From contig CAJVPP010000942.1 in NCBI GenBank assembly GCA_910592005.1, forward strand, positions 1 through 24,377: a stretch of DNA of 24,377 nt. The letters are read 5' to 3'. Position numbers and translations under genes: made by a program. The stretch comes from Funneliformis mosseae. Lineage: Eukaryota; Glomeromycota; Glomeromycetes; Glomerales; Glomeraceae. This document shows positions 9,945-21,387 of the stretch, piece by piece (the first letter of the stretch is position 1; every line of letters starts with the position of its first letter). The notes below the pieces were generated by a model. That model was not told the DNA's origin, ran no database searches, and saw only the letters and a list, made by a program, of their open reading frames with translations.

Positions 9945-12900
9945 ATGGGAAAAAAAAAAATTAACCATTCCTTCAAAACCTAGAGTTAGATCAAATAAAA
10001 AGAATCCCTTAAAAAGTAAACGACCAGAAAATCCCGGTAAATCATCCGGAAATGATATTTTCGAAATCGACCGGGAAGAAATTAGTAAACAGGAACGGCG
10101 TCGTAAAAATATTGATGAAATAGAAAGCTATGAGTATGCTGGCTCGGAAAAGATTGTTAAAGAGGATGACGAGGAAATTGATAGTGATGAGGCATTTGAT
10201 GATTCGGACGAAGAAAGGTTTGGACATTTTATATTTAGAGGGTCTAATCAAAAGGTTGATCATTTTTCTTTACCGTTATTATTCGAGTTGATTTTTTTAA
10301 TCATACATAACATCAGCGTTAATTTAAATATTTATAGAACGTAACAAACCGATTAGGTAAAGAGATCGATTTAGATGAGAATGAAGAGGAAGATGATGAT
10401 GAAGATGATGATGAAGATGATGAAGATGATGATTATGAATTAAACGTGGATCAAGAAGAAGAGGAAGATGATGTTAAAGGAATAAATGAAGATAACTACG
10501 TGGATTTTGTCGGACTTGGTGGATCAGATAATGACGAAAACAAAATGGATGAGGAAGTCAAAGCTTTATTGGAAGAAGATAATGATGTACAAGAAGTAAA
10601 TGATGAAACAAAGTCGGATAATTTGGCTTCGTTTATCGGTTCATTGGACAAAAAACGAAAAAGAACAGTTTATGAAGACATCAATTCTTTAGATAAACCG
10701 AAAAAGCAATTGAAGGAACATGCAGAAGTTTTTGAAGAATCAGAATATAATCTAACCACTAGGGAATCCCCGAATGTTAAAAAGAAAGTTGATCTTCAAG
10801 ACCTTATTGGATCAATTCAAGAGGAAACTGGTTTTAGTAAATTAAAACAAAAATTAGTATCACTAGAAAGTGGTGGTAATAAAGGAACTTATCAAGAACC
10901 TTTACCCGCTCCTTTACCTACTCGAATTCAAGACAAGTTGAATAGACAAGCTGCTTACGAAGAAACAAAAAAAGATATTACTAAATGGGAGCCGATTGTC
11001 AAGCAAAACCGGGAAGCTGACCATTTGAAATTTCCTATGAATGATCAACCTTCGCATAATCCAACTAATAATGTATTGGCTGCTACATTCCAAGTATGTT
11101 AAGCATTCTACGAATTATTATCATTTACGAATTATTGTCAATTAATTTCTTTATTTAATTAAAGCCTTCAACAGAGCTTGAAAAGAAAGTTGATTCCATA
11201 TTGGTAGAAAGTGGTGTAAAAGAAAAGAGTTTGCAACAATATGAAGAACTTCAAATGAGTAAATTATCGGTTGAGGAAGTTGAAAATCGAGTCAAGGAAT
11301 TGCGTAAAATGCGGGAATTAGTATTTCGCGAAGAAATTAAAGCAAGAAGGATCGCTAAAATCAAAAGTAAAGCGTATCGCAAGATCAGAAAGAAGGAAAA
11401 AGAAAAAAATAAGTTGGATCTTAAACAATTGGCCGAACTTGATCCCAAACTTGCTCGTGAAGAACAGTTAATACTTGAAGCGACACGTGCTCAAGAACGT
11501 ATGACGTTGAGGCATAAGAATACTAGCAAGTGGGCTAAACAAGCTTTAAAACATGGTCGTCATGATCCAGAGAGTCGTCAAGCAATTGTTGAACAACTGC
11601 AAAGGCATGAAGAATTAAAACGAAAAATTCATGATCTAGAAACTGATGAAGAGTTAAGTGATTTCACAAGTGAAAATAGTGACGACGAAAAAGATGATGA
11701 TATTAATGCTATCAAAGAGAAAGCATTTGACGAATTGGCTCAATTAGATCAGAAAGAGGCAGCACAAGAAGAGGAAATGAAGGGATTATTTGGAATGAAA
11801 TTTATGCATGATGCTATGGAAAGAGATAAAAATCGTACCCGAGGAATAATTGATGATTTTGTCGAGGATTTAGAAAACGAAAAATTTAATGAAGAAAATA
11901 CAAAGAAAGATGAAAATAAGGAAGCCAAAAAGAGTACAATAGTTCATGTTGGAAATAATATTGGTAGGATGATATTTGGAGCAGGTTCTAAGGTAACATT
12001 AAATGAATGGTTGAAATTCAAAAATTCTTATTTTGATGATAATTTTTAATATTAATTTAGAAATCGGTTTCCGAGCATGAAATTAATATTAAAAAGGTAT
12101 TTAATATTAAAAATCGAAAAAAATAAAAAACCTACATAAATAACGATTCTAATCAGCATCAGAATTTTATATATGTCTATTTCATTATTTGCAGTTATCA
12201 AAATCTACTTTTGAACCAAAATCTTCACTCGAAGACATTTCAGAAAAGTCAAAAATTGATAGTACGTCAAGCATTCCAGCTGAATCAATGAAGATTAATT
12301 ATTCCTTGGAGACAAACTCTGAAGAAGAAGTCAATCCATGGCTTCAGATAGATTCATCTAAAATAATATCGTCCAGTAAAAAGAATAACAAAGGTATCGT
12401 AAAGGAAAATAACAAGTCCGATAAGATAGTATCAAAATTGAAGAAACAAAAAGACAAAGATAAGTCACAGGATGGTATTGAAATCGATGTCAGCAAAGTG
12501 CTTACGATCAGTTCTGCACAAATTACTGGTAAGTTTTTAACGTCTATTCTATTTGGTTTTTTAATCAATTTTCAAATATTTTAATTTGAATATTATTACT
12601 CAAAGGACAAGATAAAAAAAAGAAGCAAAGGAAGAAAGAAATCAATTCGTTATCTGTACAAGGTGCTACAAATTCAGATGAAAAATCTGAAAACGATTCT
12701 GAAACATTTGATGTTGAGACAAATTTTGTACACGTCAAAAATCCTACAGCATTTTCACAGAGGGAATTAGTTGCGCGGGCATTTGCAAACGATAATGTTG
12801 TAGAAGTAAGTCTAATCACAAGGTTTTTTTTTAAAAAGAATGAATTCATTACACCGATTCTGCAGTACAAAGAACTATTTTTTGTTTTAGTTAACTTCCT

Positions 12901-13559
12901 ATATGAAGGACAAAAAGTTGTTTACCAAATTTATTTACATTCTAATTCAATCTGATTACTTCTAATATTTGCTTAGGAATTTGAAAAGGAAAAGCAAGCT
13001 ATTATTGAAGAGGATGAACCGAAAGAACAAGATTTAACATTACCAGGATGGGCAAGTTTTTAGATTATTACTCTTTTTGATTTCAATTACAGCCATGATT
13101 ATTTATTTATTCACTATCGTGGTTTAAAAATATTTTAGGGTTCATGGGGTGGTAAAGGGGTAAAAAAGCACAAAAAGAAGAAACTTATTTTAGCTAAACC
13201 TCTACCTGGTGGTATTGAAGCTTCCAAAAGGAAAGATGCGAAATTAGATCACGTTATTATTAATGAGAAAAGAGTTAAGAAGGTAAAGCCAAGTCTTAAA
13301 ATCTCATTCCCGATTTTAAATTTTATTAATTACTCAATATTTTTTAATATAGGCCAAGAAATATCTTGCTACAAATATCCCACATCCCTTTGAAACTCGC
13401 GAACAATATGAACGAAGTCTCCGTACACCACTTGGTACAGAATGGAATACTCAAGAAGTTTTTCATAAAATGATAACACCACGGATAATCACAAAAATGG
13501 GAACTGTTATCGATCCATTAAATGTACCTTTTCAAACTAATGATCTTGATGATAAATGA
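9945..13559 (+). CDS. UTP14: U3 snoRNP / SSU-processome protein Utp14
   Basis: Nine exons: 9945-10254, 10338-11093, 11165-11992, 12061-12096, 12195-12528, 12606-12805, 12977-13051, 13139-13282 and 13353-13559, giving about 962 aa (yeast 899). Utp14 is a nucleolar factor needed for 18S rRNA processing; in yeast it binds and stimulates the DEAH helicase Dhr1. Visible family blocks are an acidic tract (about 117-150), KWEPIVKQNREADHLKFP (319-336), the basic REEIKARRIAKIKSKAYRKI (410-429), VNPWL (689-693), LPGW/GSWGG across exons 7-8 (843-851), and C-terminal PFETREQYERSLRTPLG. Two oddities stand out. The only suitable ATG (9945) is one base out of frame with exon 1 because of an 11-A run at 9950-9960; ten A would restore the frame. 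Intron 7 begins with GC (13052-13053). Exon 4 is a 12-codon micro-exon. The first donor, GTTGAT, is weak. Residue numbers assume the corrected frame. Confidence 0.94.
10382..10439 (+). repeat. GAT/GAA trinucleotide repeat coding an acidic tract
   Basis: An in-frame run of GAT, GAA and GAG codons in exon 2 of UTP14 encodes a nearly pure Asp/Glu stretch. Such tracts are common in nucleolar proteins. As a microsatellite it is likely to vary in length between strains. Confidence 0.85.
13052..13138 (+). other. GC-AG intron in UTP14
   Basis: The exon/intron junction reads TGG|GCAAGT and the acceptor reads TTTTAG|GGTTCA. Splicing here joins LPGW to GSWGG, exactly the conserved Utp14 motif (yeast LPGWGEW). 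The nearest GT, two bases further on, would break the frame. GCAAGT is the well-known variant of GTAAGT used by minor GC-AG introns. Confidence 0.85.
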
Positions 13560-13683
13560 TATTTATATATTAATAAATTATATCACCTTAATGTGAAAAT
13601 TAGATTTAAAAAAAAAAAAATTTATTCACTTTTTGTTTCCAAACATTTATTACTGTATTTATTTTAAAATAATAATAATAATA
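13560..13683. other. Tail-to-tail spacer, UTP14 / GPATCH1-type gene
   Basis: This 124-nt spacer separates the two stop codons. It is A/T-rich, with a 13-A run near 13608-13620 and ATA repeats. Both 3' UTRs and poly(A) sites must lie here or overlap the neighbouring gene, so antisense 3' ends are likely. Confidence 0.6.
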
Positions 13684-16600
13684 TCACCATAAATCCATTG
13701 CTCTTGGCCGACTACTAGTATTTGTCATTTTATTGTCATTTCTTGGTCGCGGCGAAGTAATTTGTTTTTCTTTTGATTTTGTTAAATAGGTTGGTTCTTC
13801 CCGTTTATCTATTATACTTTCTATTAATCTTTCTGAATGCGCTTCAAATTTTTTGTCATCTGTAACTTCCTTCGCTTTATCCACCACTGGTTTTGTTACT
13901 TCTTGATGATAATTTTTATTGGGATGGTATTTTCCACTTTTATCATGACCACCTTCCTCTCCATAACGTTTCTTCTTTTTATCGCTTTTAATTCTTTCGT
14001 CCTCACTATCTTCGAATGACCGCTTTTTATCTTTTTTCTTTGAACTATCGTAACCTTTTGAGTGTTTCTTTTTCTTTTTACGTTTCTTAGATGATGAATG
14101 TTTATGACGACTATGAGAATGCTTATTATGTTCACGACGTGATAACGAATCATTTTTTTCGCCAGACTCCACTGACGAAGAACTATCATTCTCACTTGAC
14201 TTAGTTTCAGTTTGTTTCCGTTTTACGGATGGACCAATCGTTGAATCATCATCGAATGATAACGTTACTCGAGTTACGGGTCCTTTTTTCCTTCCCTTAG
14301 GAGCTATCGACTGTGATTGCGATCCTTCTGTTGATTCGTTGGATAATACTTTTTTTAAACGATCTGTTTTCTTTTTGAACATTGGTCGAAATGGTATGGT
14401 AGCTGCCGCTTCTATAGTTTCTGACGGAGCAGGAGATAACTTTTCATCCTCAATCAAGTTTGTCTCTTTCATAGCTCCGACAATCATATTTGGCGGACCC
14501 TAATATAAAATTTATTAAAAAAAAAAGGTAATGATCACGAATATACATCTATAAAATTCAAATTAATACCTTATGTTTTGGAGCTTCATCTTCATCTCCA
14601 GAATCCGATTCGCCAAATATAGATTTAAAAAGCTCCATAGCGGGTCTAGTTTTCTGAACTTCTTCCTTGACATCATCGGTTGATCTCAACGTACCGGCTT
14701 TATCATCATCAATATTTACTTGACTTTTATAATTAGAACTTGTAAATTCCATAAAGTTTTGCGAATCTTGTTTCCCAATAATGTCATTCATGGTTTCTTT
14801 GCTGAGAACATCTTTCTGTCCTTTTTGAGTTTTTCCAGATTGATTATCATATTGATAATCGGGATGTGGATTTGCAACATTAAACCGCTTACATAAAAGA
14901 CGAGCAGGATAGAAATTTGTTCTGGCCCTTGTAAGAGGCCCAAACATATTCATCCTAGCTGCAGCTTCGGCTGATGATCCGGCTGACTCTAAAGGAACTT
15001 GAATATTAGCATCATCCTGATGTATTTTGAAAGAAGACTCGGAAGCAAACCGAGTATCTTTTTCTGGAAGTTGAGCATCATCTACGGATTTTGCATTGGT
15101 AAAACGGGATGCCATCATTTTTGACATCGGACGAAATATTCTCGCAGATTGCGCGAATTCATCAAGTTCTTTGATATATTGTTCAATGGTAAAACCCTAA
15201 AATGGGATGAAAATATTCAAAAACTTATTACAAAGTAAAATTTTACTTAATGTAGGTTAATATAGAACTTACCTCATGTTGTTTCAAAGGAGTAGCACTC
15301 AATTCAGCCTGTACCTCTAAAAACTGTTTGTACCTTGCCTGTTTCTTCTTATCATTTTCAAATGGAATAAACCCTTGCAAAGCTGCTATAGCAACGTCTT
15401 TATCCACTTTCGGAATTTCTAATTCACTAGGCTGTTTCTTTACATCGCCCGTAGTATCAATCATATACTCAATTAGATTATCCAATCTATTTTTATCCTT
15501 CCGGGAAACATAATCAAAAACTGATCGAGCTGGGGCATTCAGCGGAGTTTCTCCTAATAACTCGCCACGCTTAAACAAGAAATGTTACCTTTATTAATTA
15601 AGCTGTATTTACTATGTATATAATAACGGCATAAATGTTATTTTACAACATATTATGCTCACCTGTTCAGCCAAAATAGCTAAGGTTGTCTGTTTCTGAT
15701 GTTTGCTCTTTTGAAATGAGACTGGTGTATCTTTCTTCTCTATTGCTTCGGAATTGAGTTCATGTATAGGTACAAACCCTTGTGGTAAAATTGGCGGAGC
15801 AAACCTATCAAAGGTAATTAATCAGATACCATCACATTAGAATTTTTTATTTTTCATTTAAGAAATTCACTACAAATATTAGAATACCATTTATCGAGTG
15901 GAACAGGACGTGATGCCAATACAAATCCTTGTAAAGGTGAACTTCCGTCATGACACAGTTTATCACTTGATAACTAGTAAATAAAAATTCAGTGGACTAT
16001 AAGATTTCAATAATATGAATTCCATAAATTTCATTTAACGAAATGTCACCTTTTTTCCTTGACTTTTATTAGGATATTTAGATAAATTTTTTCCTCCCAT
16101 GACCATTGTATCCTCATCCTCATCCATTAGCGATGCATGAAAATTTGACATCGATGTTTCGCCGTAAAGAATGTCATCATCATCATCATCAAATACAGCA
16201 AAATTAGTTGTCCCTTTTTTATAATTAAAAAAAAATTATTTAATATTACAAAATGACGATAGATAACTTGAAATTATTCTTTACCTCGTGTGGATAAGGA
16301 ATTTTGAACTTTTTTGCGTTGAAGATAACTGTCACCTAAATGAGGTTAATATGACTGTAGTATTTTATAACAATACATCCTGTCAAATTAGCTACACTAT
16401 TAGGTTCAATTCATTACCTTTAATGTTGCTAGATTGAGGAATGAATTCAGGAGCATCCTTGAAAGAATCAAAGTCGAGACCGTAAGTGTTACTTTTTTGG
16501 TCAAAATTTATTATTTCAGTGTCCTTAGGAGCAAATAAGGTACTCATATCAGACTCCAGAAATTCTATAATTAAACAATTATACGAAGATTTGTAAATAA

Positions 16601-17582
16601 AATTTTAACACATCAAATAAATGTTGATCTACCTTACCTGAATCGTCGTTTTGAATCTTTGAAATACGAGGACCAATGCCCTGACCTTCTCGCCAACCCA
16701 TTGCTTTTAACAATCGAACGCCTATGAAAAGACAATTATTATAAATTATCTAATAAGAATAAATCAAAAAATACGAACTACTCTGAGTTATATATATCGT
16801 ACCTACAGGGTCCTTATTAGGTAGTACCAAATCGTCAATAAATTTGTCTGGTAACGCACCTAACACACTTATGTAAAACAAATATATAATTGACATGAAA
16901 TATTACAAAAATAACAAACTTTTACGTAGCGTACCTTCCGCTTGCTTCCATAGAACTAGCTAACATACGCTTCTTCTCTAATTCGCGTTCTGTAGAACCA
17001 AAAGAATCAAATTCGTCGGTGGCAACAAGTTTTTGATTTTGGAGCACTTCCTATAACAAATAAATTAGAACAATGTAATTGTTTTTTAAGATACTCTATA
17101 TAATGTAAATGTACCTCGAGATCTTCATCGTCCATAAAATCTTCTGGTTTAAAATCCTTACGGTCCGATCTGTTCTTTCGTGAAGAAACAAATGTCGAAG
17201 GACTCCACCCTGACCAAAACGTACTAATAAGTAAATATCTAATTAGGACTAAGGCTTTGCAATTGTACCTACCTTCTTTAGATCCGACCGTGTTAAAGTA
17301 ACCCGCAGACCACCCGCCTTTGAAAGCACCATGGAAACGTCTCAAGCCTTGTTCATCGCGAACCTTGAAAAACAGTATTAGATTTACGAAAGACTTTAAC
17401 TGTAAAAGAAAATAGAGAAATAACAGAACATGTACTTCTTGTTTCCAAACAGGCTGAAACTTTCCTTTGTCTTGTTCACCTGAGGTAGTTATATCAGGAA
17501 GCTCTGTTCCATACTCAACAAAAGTTTCATTAGAATGATCGTCATCACTATCTTCTTTTGATCTCTTTTTGTTAGAAGACAT
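13684..17582 (-). CDS. GPATCH1: G-patch splicing factor, GPATCH1 / TOUGH family
   Basis: Fourteen exons, 975 aa (human GPATCH1 is about 930): 17582-17436, 17363-17273, 17209-17115, 17050-16935, 16867-16803, 16721-16638, 16564-16418, 16335-16285, 16213-16050, 15973-15888, 15804-15663, 15569-15273, 15196-14570 and 14499-13684. All phases close. The N-terminus has FVEYGTELPDI, FHGAFKGGWSAGYFNTVGSK and WSPSTFVSSR (81-90), family signatures. The G-patch is GVRLLKAMGWREGQGIGPR (172-190). Later family blocks are GELLGETPL (398-406), MFGPLTR (579-585), LLCKRFNV (595-602) and AMELFKSIF (681-689). The tail (about 825-884) is Lys/His/Ser-rich. The protein associates with spliceosomes; G-patch proteins stimulate DEAH helicases, and DHX35 is the reported GPATCH1 partner. 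It is a nuclear protein. Exon 9 codes a poly-Asp run. Exon 5 needs the upstream of two acceptors 8 nt apart. Confidence 0.93.
16167..16187 (-). repeat. ATC/GAT trinucleotide repeat in the GPATCH1-type gene
   Basis: Consecutive GAT codons followed by GAC (minus strand) encode an Asp run in exon 9, after FAVF. It is a short coding microsatellite. Confidence 0.75.
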
Positions 17583-17857
17583 AATGTTGGATCTAAATTT
17601 TTATTTTTGGAAGTCATTTAAAAAAACAGGGGCCAATTAAATTCAGCTGACATAGTTGAAAAACAACTAGTCATTGTGTTACAACGTATTTATCGGAATA
17701 AGAAAATCCAAAAATCCAAGAACAGCTACTCAATTCAGATATAACAAAATTTTAAGTAATTATGAAAATTTTTTCCAAGGAATGAGCTTCAATATATTTA
17801 ATTTTTTACATTCATTTTTTAAAGTTTTTCTTTTCTTTATTTGTCAGTTATATAGTT
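17583..17857. promoter_or_regulatory. Divergent promoter, GPATCH1-type gene / VPS9 gene
   Basis: A 275-nt spacer between two outward-facing ATGs. It contains a CCAAT pentamer at 17633-17637 and T-rich DNA just before the VPS9-gene start. An open frame beginning at 17674 overlaps this region but lacks motifs and looks like chance. The individual transcription starts cannot be placed from sequence. Confidence 0.55.
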
Positions 17858-20800
17858 ATGGGCGAGAAGGAAAACGTGGTTCAAAGTCCAGAAGAAAAAA
17901 TACTCTCTTCGACACCACCTCTACCTGAGGTTAAAACTATTTCTGGTACTAATATCAACAACTTGCTTTCTCCTCAAATTGCCTCACTTCGTTTAAAACC
18001 CGTTCAGAGTACAGATTCTCCACACCATCCATTATTAAACTATGACGATGAAGAAAGTGATATGGTTTCTTCAACCTGGTCAAGTCAACGCAGTAGACGA
18101 TCTCCTTCCTCGTCCTCAACTTCTTCGTCTTCCTCTTTACAGCCTAGATTCTCTTCACATCCAGTACCAGGTGGCTCAGTAGGTGGATTAATGCTCGTAA
18201 AACTCCGTGAAATGAATGTGGGCTTTTCGGATATTGTGCAAATGTTGATTGCAAAAAAGGTTGGAGACTGCATGTCTTTTGGCTTTTGGTGGAAAGCCTT
18301 CACCTATTGTGGTATCTCAGTTTCAAGTTTTACAGTGTCTCCCAAAATAAAATATTTGGTTGACACATTATATTGAAAATTTCATTCTGGATGGACATTT
18401 TCTTGTGCTGCTATCAGGCGACACTTTTTCTTCCTGCGTCTTCGGTTATGCCTTTCGAAAATGTTGACCGAACTTACCTAGAAGATCATATTATTTTTTC
18501 TCAATCAACTGAAGATGGGATCAAAGTGGTAACTTTAAATGGAGTAAGAGGTTTTATACAACAGTGAGTTTTACAGATTTCCTTTTTAAATGGTATATCT
18601 ATCGTTTTTTTTAAAAAAAAAGTATTCAATGTACTGATTGACAAAATAAATCCCTTATATTTAAGGGATGTCTTCAAAGCTATTGGTTTAATGCCTACGG
18701 AACAAGAATTTGACATAGACAATCCCAAGAGTCGCAAGTTAGTTAAATACAATACAATATATATATATATATATATATTTCATAAAGTTATTTGATTATT
18801 AAGCTATTCCATTCACGAATTTATTTGTTCTATCTTTAATATTATTAGATCCATATTTGATACTTTTTCTAAGCCTGCTGATCTTTCTTTTGACTATCCA
18901 ACAATTAAAATTTTAAATAATAATGCTGACATTCTTTTACATGGTATGCCCATTCAAACCATAGTAATAGAATCACCTGTAAGAACAAAAGAAATTTCAG
19001 AGCGTATTGCTACGCGTACAGAGATGGAGGAAAAGGTCAAAGGATCATATTTACCCGAAGCATTGTTAAAAGAAATTGAAAAGTACGCCTAAGTTTCCAT
19101 AGCAATTATATACGGATAAGTTTCATTATACTATAATATCTTATTTGAATACATCCAAGAATTAATAGGTTAGCAATAATATTATATTTCTTTTTATCCC
19201 ATAGTTTTATTAGAGATTTTATGAAAGATCCTCCCAAAAATGAAGATGCTTCGTTTGAACAAATCCAAGGATTGTTTGATCATGTGCGCTGCGAGATCGA
19301 ATGTCAAGTCGTAGAACTTACCGAAGTCAGTGAAAATCGTATAGATGAAACAATGAATATCGTCGAAAATTATGTTTGTATGGCGCTTTACGATAAGTTC
19401 GTATTATTCTTTTTATTTTAAACCATATTTACACAGTGATTATAACATTTATTAACTCTTAATTTGTATAATTTGGCCTGTATGAATAATTTACACAATA
19501 GCATTTTCAGTCCAAAATGGTCAAATGATGTTGCTGATGATGAGGCACTTGGATCAAAAATTGCTGCATTAAATCTTTTAGAATTAGGACTATCAAATCT
19601 CGGAGTTGATATTAAGTCTCAGCAACAGCAGGAATTTATTGATCTGGCCATACAAGTTGCAGGTGCAGAATTGCAAAGCTTAGAACAAAAAAAGGCACCA
19701 TATGAGAAGCTTAATAGCCTCATCCATTGCCACGGAATTGTAGTAGGTTTGTCTAATTAAAAATAATTTCTGTGAATAATTTGAATTAGATAATGAAATT
19801 AACTTATTTATATATATAGAGGCACTTGAGAAAAAAATACAACCTCCTCAAGACTCTACTAATATTGATATTGCAAATTATAAGTCAGCACTTAATCAAA
19901 GTTCATATTCGGTATCTAACGACATATCACCTGCGTCTATTCCTTTACCTCCTTCGCCTACGTTATCTAAATCATCTATTGTGCCTATAACTCCGATTTC
20001 GCCAAAATTACCTATGACATCGACTTTACCAACTTCACCAACAGATGAAAAACACAGCCCAGGTGATCCTAATGCAGACGCCATATTACCATTATTAATT
20101 TTTATTGTGGTTAAATCAAATCCAAAAAAATTGATTTCAAACTTAAGGTAATATTCATTATTATAATTGTTATTTGAATATAGATCAATAATTTGATAAT
20201 TTGGATTTTAACATTTTCATAGGTTCATGAGAAGATATCGTGTAAATAATTTGTTGTGCGGAGAGGCAGCTTATTGTCTTACCAATATTGTAAGTCACAT
20301 ATATTATTATCGGGGATTCTTAGCATACCTTTATCGCTCTTTATGAATTCTTTTTAAATTCATAGGAAGCAGCTGTGTTATATTTAGTAAATGAAGATTT
20401 TCCGGCTTTAGGACTGTTACCGGATAAACCTTTAAGGTTCGTTATTTGATAGCCATAGTTTTAGCTTTGGATACGTAATTTAGTTTATCAAATTTGTTCT
20501 TTTTTTTATAATAAATCCTTTATAATTTTTTGGAATACAAATTTAGTAATACGAATCCTGGTTTGGAGCAAAGAGTTACCCGCAGAGTAGGACAAGACAT
20601 TGTTGACGTTGCTGACACTGGCTTTAAAGTTATTACAGGTGTTATGGACAGTTCAGTTAAAATGTTTGGAAGGCTTATTGGTTATGAAAACACTTCCATT
20701 GGAACGAATTCTCCATCAATCGCGGGAAAAAGTAAAGAAAGCCCAATTATACCAGAAAAGAACGATGTAAATGATAATAAAATGAATTCTGGTATGCCGG

Positions 20801-21062
20801 AAGAGGGACCATCGAAAGAACTTGCAGAAATAAATGCTGTAAAGTATAACATACGTAGCGAAGAAAATTCATCTTCGAATAACAACCAAAATAAAAATTT
20901 TCAGTTAGATGAAAATAAATCCTTGTAAGCAAAATTTTATTTATTTTAGAATTCACTATTTACAATAATTGAATAATGTTGAATTCTGTAGAACGGGTCG
21001 ATTACTTCCTTTTAACGTATTACCACGTTTCAACAGTGACCGTAATCATATAGACGAGGTAT

Positions 21063-21093
<31 letters not shown>

Positions 21094-21387
21094 CAAGGAA
21101 AAAAATATTAAAGTCTTTGCGTTTGTTATTTGTCATTAGGAGGAAAATAAAAAATCAATGGTGAATGAACCTGTAAATAAGATATCTCCTCCTATTCAAA
21201 AATTTTTAGATTGTTCAATTGAAGAATTTCGCGTTAATGATGTACCAGGTACAGATTTTTCTATTTATTTATATTTATTGATCCGTTAAAAAAAAAAGTT
21301 GTCAAATGTAATTATTTTATATTAGAACTCTTGGAAGATTATAAAAGGTTGGCAAATGCTGTTCGTGATCTCGGATTTTTCTCTTAG
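17858..21387 (+). CDS. VPS9-domain Rab5-type guanine nucleotide exchange factor
   Basis: Thirteen exons, 790 aa: 17858-18259, 18418-18563, 18666-18737, 18849-19082, 19205-19396, 19502-19746, 19820-20147, 20223-20289, 20366-20436, 20547-20924, 20992-21058, 21140-21248 and 21326-21387. All phases close. Residues 1-115 are Ser/Pro-rich. Residues 120-190 (ATLFLPASSV ... VVTLNGVRGF) resemble the N-terminal domain of Varp/ANKRD27 and fungal VPS9 proteins. The VPS9 domain starts near NIFSPKW (349-355) and ends near 575. Probable catalytic residues are D517 (NADAILPLL) and Y557 (GEAAYCLTN), spaced as in Rabex-5. A Ser/Pro-rich insertion (about 437-512) splits the domain. No ankyrin repeats, FYVE, Ras-association or CUE domain is evident. 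The family loads GTP on Rab5/Vps21 GTPases at endosomes. The C-terminal 200 residues are low-complexity with a final helix. Five of twelve donors begin GTT. Confidence 0.91.
18757..18778. repeat. (AT)11 microsatellite in VPS9-gene intron 3
   Basis: Eleven AT dinucleotides lie within the intron 18738-18848. It is self-complementary and likely to be length-variable. Confidence 0.9.
21066..21093. repeat. T28 homopolymer in VPS9-gene intron 11
   Basis: Twenty-eight T on the coding strand lie close to the donor of the intron 21059-21139 (exon 11/exon 12), not next to its acceptor. The tract makes up about a third of the intron. Confidence 0.9.

Noticed and set aside
17674..17928. 84-codon plus-strand frame overlapping the VPS9-gene start
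   Set aside because: Out of frame with the VPS9 protein and without motifs; the ATG at 17858 gives the frame that joins the later exons.
18373..18417. Alternative coding frame leading into VPS9-gene exon 2
   Set aside because: The other frame across the acceptor would need a one-base deletion to join the family sequence, whereas splicing 18259/18418 keeps frame and gives the expected helix followed by ATLFLPASSV.
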